The translations under genes were made by a program, and so were the position numbers. A model generated the notes under the pieces. That model saw only the letters and a list, made by a program, of their open reading frames with translations, had not been told where the DNA came from and ran no database searches. A stretch of 64,000 bases of DNA from Pseudocolwellia sp049933045 (GTDB lineage: Bacteria; Pseudomonadota; Gammaproteobacteria; Enterobacterales; Alteromonadaceae): NCBI RefSeq assembly GCF_049933045.1, contig NZ_CP187926.1, positions 1,116,001-1,180,000 of the forward strand, read 5' to 3'. Numbering within the stretch: position 1 is the first letter of the stretch; each line of letters starts with the position of its first letter. Below are positions 61,407 to 64,000 of the stretch, piece by piece.

Positions 61407-62138
61407 ATGCACCATAGTTCATCTAACATACCAAGCACAGTGCTTGATGAAGAAAAAATTCCTGACGATTGTATTAGCAGCCTTACTGTAGATAACCTTA
61501 TTTTTACATTGCACGAGAGCAAGTTAAAAGTTTTGTTAGTAAAGTATAATAGGGGGTTAGCTAATAATCAGTGGGGGTTAATTGGACACTGGGTTAGACA
61601 TGATGAAGATCTGAAAGATGCAGCATTGCGTGTTGTTAAAAAAACCACGAATGTTGATAACCTTTATCTTGATCAACTAGGCGCTTTTGGTGATGTTAAC
61701 CGTTATCCTGCTAGCCGTATTATTACTATTGTTTATTATTCGTTAGTGAGATACGAGGAAACCACCTTAATTTCAGGCGAAAATGCTCTTGAATGTGAAT
61801 GGTTTGATGTTTATGACTTACCTAAACTTATGTTCGATCACTCTGATATTTTAGCGGCAGGCTTAAATTATTTAAAATATAAAGTACGACATGAGCCAAT
61901 AGGTTTTAACTTATTGCCAGAAAAATTTACTTTATTAGAACTACAAGAAATTTACGAAGCTATTCTTAATAAAACTTTAGATAAACCTAATTTCCGTCGT
62001 AAATTTCAAAAAATGAACTTATTAATTAATTGCCAAGAAAAACAGAAAAAAGTCGCACATAGAGCCGCAACACTTTATCGATTTGATATTAATGTTTATG
62101 AAAAACTGAAAGAGTTTGGTTTTACCTTCGAGTTCTAA
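61407..62138 (+). CDS. NrtR-family regulator: inactive Nudix sensor plus winged helix
   Basis: A 243-residue protein. Residues about 25-160 are a Nudix fold (LTVDNLIFTLHESKLKVLLVKY, in parts). The Nudix box reads GHWVRHDEDLKDAALRVVKK and then TTNV, so the REUxEExGU catalytic glutamates are gone. Residues about 165-240 form the winged helix of NrtR-type repressors, with FTLLELQEIYEAILNKTLDKPNFRRKF in sequence and the basic KKVAHRAATLYRF. NrtR relatives control NAD or pentose genes (for example AraR in Bacteroidetes) by binding a sugar or ADP-ribose in the dead Nudix pocket. Here the ligand is probably a pentose derivative. It is followed by its own terminator. Confidence 0.88.
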   Translation: MHHSSSNIPSTVLDEEKIPDDCISSLTVDNLIFTLHESKLKVLLVKYNRGLANNQWGLIGHWVRHDEDLKDAALRVVKKTTNVDNLYLDQLGAFGDVNRYPASRIITIVYYSLVRYEETTLISGENALECEWFDVYDLPKLMFDHSDILAAGLNYLKYKVRHEPIGFNLLPEKFTLLELQEIYEAILNKTLDKPNFRRKFQKMNLLINCQEKQKKVAHRAATLYRFDINVYEKLKEFGFTFEF

Positions 62139-62186
62139 CGCCACAATACTTAATTATTAATGCTAATTTCCCTTTTAGCACTTATT

Positions 62187-62215
62187 AAAAAAGACAACAT
62201 TTGTTGTCTTTTTTT
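62187..62215 (+). terminator. Terminator of the Nudix-type regulator
   Basis: AAAAAAGACAAC and GTTGTCTTTTTT pair perfectly around a 4-base loop, ending in T. A weaker 6-bp hairpin, TGCTAA/TTAGCA (62161-62180), precedes it. Confidence 0.9.
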
Positions 62216-62264
62216 GTTTTAAATCTTTGTTCTTTTAATACCTGCTTTACATCCAACTAAATTA

Positions 62265-62287
62265 GATATAGTATTTTCGACTATATC
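62265..62287. promoter_or_regulatory. Inverted repeat before the second GPH symporter
   Basis: GATATAGT (62265-62272) and ACTATATC (62280-62287) form a perfect 8-bp inverted repeat with a 7-base spacer, 36 bases before the symporter start. It is not LacI-like (no central CG). It is a candidate site for the Nudix-type regulator encoded just upstream. Confidence 0.45.
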
Positions 62288-62323
62288 GATAATTAAACCA
62301 TGTATGTTGTAGGTGGGTTCTTA

Positions 62324-63682
62324 ATGAAAAATAAAAAAAACAAATTAAGCATAAAAGAAAAATTTGGTTACGGGTTAGGGGATACAGCGAGCAACATTGT
62401 TTTTCAAATGGTTGCTAACTTCATGTTGATTTTCTACACAGATGTTTATGGTTTATCCGCAGCTGCTGCAGGTACATTACTTTTAACCGTGAGATTATTT
62501 GATGGATTTACCGATCCAATCATGGGAAGTATTGCAGATAGAACACGAACAAAGTGGGGCGCATATCGTCCGTACTTACTCTTTTTAGCTGTACCTTATG
62601 GTGTATTTGCTTGTTTAGCTTTTATAACACCCGATTTTGATTCAACCGGTAAGCTTATATACGCCTACGTGACTTACGGGTTATTAATGACGTGTTATAC
62701 CGCTATCAACATTCCTTATGGAGCATTAGGTGGTGTTATGGTGAATTCACCGAAAGAGCGAGCTTCATTACAATCATATCGCTTTGCAATGGCAATGGCT
62801 GCATTGGTAGTTATTGTTTGGGCTTTACCTAAGCTTGTTGAATTCTTTGGTGAAGGGAACGATCAATTAGGCTATCCGTTAGCTATGGCATTTATGGGAA
62901 CGCTTGCGGCTATATGCTTTGTTTTTTGTTTCAAGATGACTAAAGAAGAAGCTCTACCTCCAGTAGAAGAAAATCGTAAAAGTGCTTTTAAAGAGTTTTT
63001 CTCACTATTTAAAAACGATCAGTGGGTCATTATTGCTGCAATTAGTTTAGCAACTTTAACCTTAATAGGTATTAGAGCGTCTGTTGCTCCCCACTATATT
63101 AAATATTACGTGGGTGAAGAAGATTTAATATCATCGTTTCTTACCATAGCCGCTATCGGTTCAGTTTTAGGTGCAGTTTCAACTAATTTCTTAACTAAGT
63201 ACTTCGAAAAGAAGGTGTTGTTTCAAGTCGCTATTGTCGTTGTGATCATTTCTCATAGCCTTTTCTACGTAGTTGATTCAAGCCAAATCACGGCCATTTT
63301 CATTATTTATTTCATCGCAAACTTTGCTCATATGATGATCACACCGATTATGTTTTCTATGGTGGCTGACACCGTAGATTATGGCGTGCTTAAAACAGGT
63401 AAGCGCCTAACTGCTATTACATTTTCAGGACATTTATTAGCGATTAAATTTGGTTTCGCTATTGGTGGAGCGCTTGCTGGATGGATACTTGCTAGTTACA
63501 ACTATGTACCGAATCAAGCACAAACAGAAGATACTTTAGACGGCATTTTATTAGCTTTTGCCGGCATACCTGTTATTTGCATGATATTGAGTTTAATACT
63601 CATTAAAAAATATAAATTAACGGAATTGGAAGTAGAAAGAATTCAATCGAAGATTGAGCAAGATGGAATAATACCAAGTTGA
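62324..63682 (+). CDS. GPH-family sugar:cation symporter (xyloside type), copy 2
   Basis: A 452-residue twelve-helix GPH carrier, paralogous to the one at 38519-39838. Shared segments are SIKEKFGYGLGDTASNIVFQ, FYTDVYGLSAAAAGTLLL, DPIMGSIADRTRTKWGAYRP, NIPYGALGGV and VDYGVLKTGKRL. It should import xylo-oligosaccharides for the GH43 enzymes. ATG 62324 follows AGGTGG by 7 bases; the upstream ATG at 62300 has no ribosome site. The tail after helix 12 is long and charged. Substrate range is inferred from context. Confidence 0.9.
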   Translation: MKNKKNKLSIKEKFGYGLGDTASNIVFQMVANFMLIFYTDVYGLSAAAAGTLLLTVRLFDGFTDPIMGSIADRTRTKWGAYRPYLLFLAVPYGVFACLAFITPDFDSTGKLIYAYVTYGLLMTCYTAINIPYGALGGVMVNSPKERASLQSYRFAMAMAALVVIVWALPKLVEFFGEGNDQLGYPLAMAFMGTLAAICFVFCFKMTKEEALPPVEENRKSAFKEFFSLFKNDQWVIIAAISLATLTLIGIRASVAPHYIKYYVGEEDLISSFLTIAAIGSVLGAVSTNFLTKYFEKKVLFQVAIVVVIISHSLFYVVDSSQITAIFIIYFIANFAHMMITPIMFSMVADTVDYGVLKTGKRLTAITFSGHLLAIKFGFAIGGALAGWILASYNYVPNQAQTEDTLDGILLAFAGIPVICMILSLILIKKYKLTELEVERIQSKIEQDGIIPS

Positions 63683-63801
63683 TTAATTAATTGATCACTT
63701 AGCGAGAATTAAAAGGCTTATAGGCACAGGTTCATAGTTCCAGACTGAACCTAAGCACCTACATCCATGTACGCGAGGCATTTATTTAAGAAATAATAGA
63801 G

Positions 63802-63852
63802 CAACTTAGTACTGATCTTAGCGTAGATACCAAAGAACTAAGTTGTCTTTTT
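63802..63852 (+). terminator. Probable terminator of the second GPH symporter
   Basis: CAACTTAG (63802-63809) and CTAAGTTG (63838-63845) pair over 8 bp around a 28-base loop, then TCTTTTT follows. A smaller AGGTTCA/TGAACCT hairpin lies near 63728-63752. Confidence 0.6.
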
Positions 63853-63958
63853 ATTTGTTTTATAGGTCTAGAAAACGATTAAAAAAATCTAGTAAAACAT
63901 TAAAAATAAACACATTTATTAAGTATTAATAATTTCAGCACAGTCATAGGGAGATTTT

Positions 63959-64000
63959 ATGACAATTAGTAATCAAGCAAAGGTTCAGCCGGACTCATCT
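63959..64000 (+). CDS. Start of an unidentified gene cut by the window end
   Basis: ATG at 63959 follows AGGGAG by 6 bases and opens 14 codons (MTISNQAKVQPDSS) to the end of the window. The ribosome site and its place behind a xylan-transport gene support a real gene, but 14 residues do not allow a family to be named. Confidence 0.5.
   Translation, partial: MTISNQAKVQPDSS

Noticed and set aside
1..64000. CRISPR arrays, tRNA, rRNA genes or replication origins
   Set aside because: No regularly spaced direct repeats, tRNA cloverleaf cores, rRNA segments or DnaA-box clusters were recognised.

Overview
The window looks like part of the chromosome of a marine gammaproteobacterium of the Alteromonadales, most likely a Colwelliaceae-type organism (Colwellia/Thalassotalea relatives). 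The reasons are the AT-rich DNA, E. coli-like housekeeping proteins (DAHP synthase, class II aldolase, transketolase, transaldolase) and dense loci for plant or algal xylan and for brown-algal alginate. The assignment is inferred from protein character only.

Layout. 1-10.1 kb is mostly core: the start of adenosine deaminase, aroG, fbaA, an AEC carrier, a LacI-type regulator, an AraC-type regulator, a MATE pump and an MFS carrier. 10.6-19.6 kb is a minus-strand pentose operon, xylB-xylA-tal-tkt-pgi-galM, with xylB broken by one extra base. 20.1-23.1 kb encodes a 1002-residue GH10 xylanase lipoprotein with four carbohydrate-binding modules. 23.6-27.8 kb holds small accessory genes (DUF900 hydrolase, DUF2789, ICMT-like methyltransferase, universal stress protein, ThuA-like protein). 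28.0-32.6 kb is a plus-strand xylose/xyloside set: a Gfo/Idh/MocA dehydrogenase, a sugar porter, GH43 and a lipoprotein. 32.9-36.3 kb is a small island of short same-strand genes, headed by a TIR-like/winged-helix protein and containing two broken genes.

37.5-47.9 kb is a minus-strand operon for oxidative (Weimberg) xylose catabolism: GH43, xylonate dehydratase XylD, 2-keto-3-deoxyxylonate dehydratase XylX, alpha-ketoglutaric semialdehyde dehydrogenase, sugar lactonase, cupin, GPH symporter and D-2-hydroxyacid dehydrogenase. An IS200-like element with a frameshifted transposase follows at 48.0 kb. 49.1-56.1 kb has three PL7 alginate lyases, a kelch protein and a secreted nucleoside-hydrolase-like protein. 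56.8-63.7 kb is a second xylan module: a GntR-like LacI regulator, GH43, GH10, an NrtR-type Nudix regulator with a degraded Nudix box, and a second GPH symporter.

How it fits together. Surface GH10 enzymes would cut xylan. GPH and sugar-porter carriers import xylo-oligosaccharides and xylose, and three GH43 enzymes release xylose. Xylose can then go through isomerase/kinase to the pentose phosphate pathway, or be oxidised through xylonate to alpha-ketoglutarate. LacI-type palindromes of the TGTTA-N4-TAACA frame lie upstream of xylB, upstream of the Weimberg operon, between GH10 and the Nudix regulator, and in the aroG-fbaA gap. They suggest that paralogous LacI-family proteins tie these blocks together. 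The most notable observations are the intact Weimberg operon beside a frameshifted xylulokinase, this operator network, the Nudix-domain regulator and the TIR-like island.
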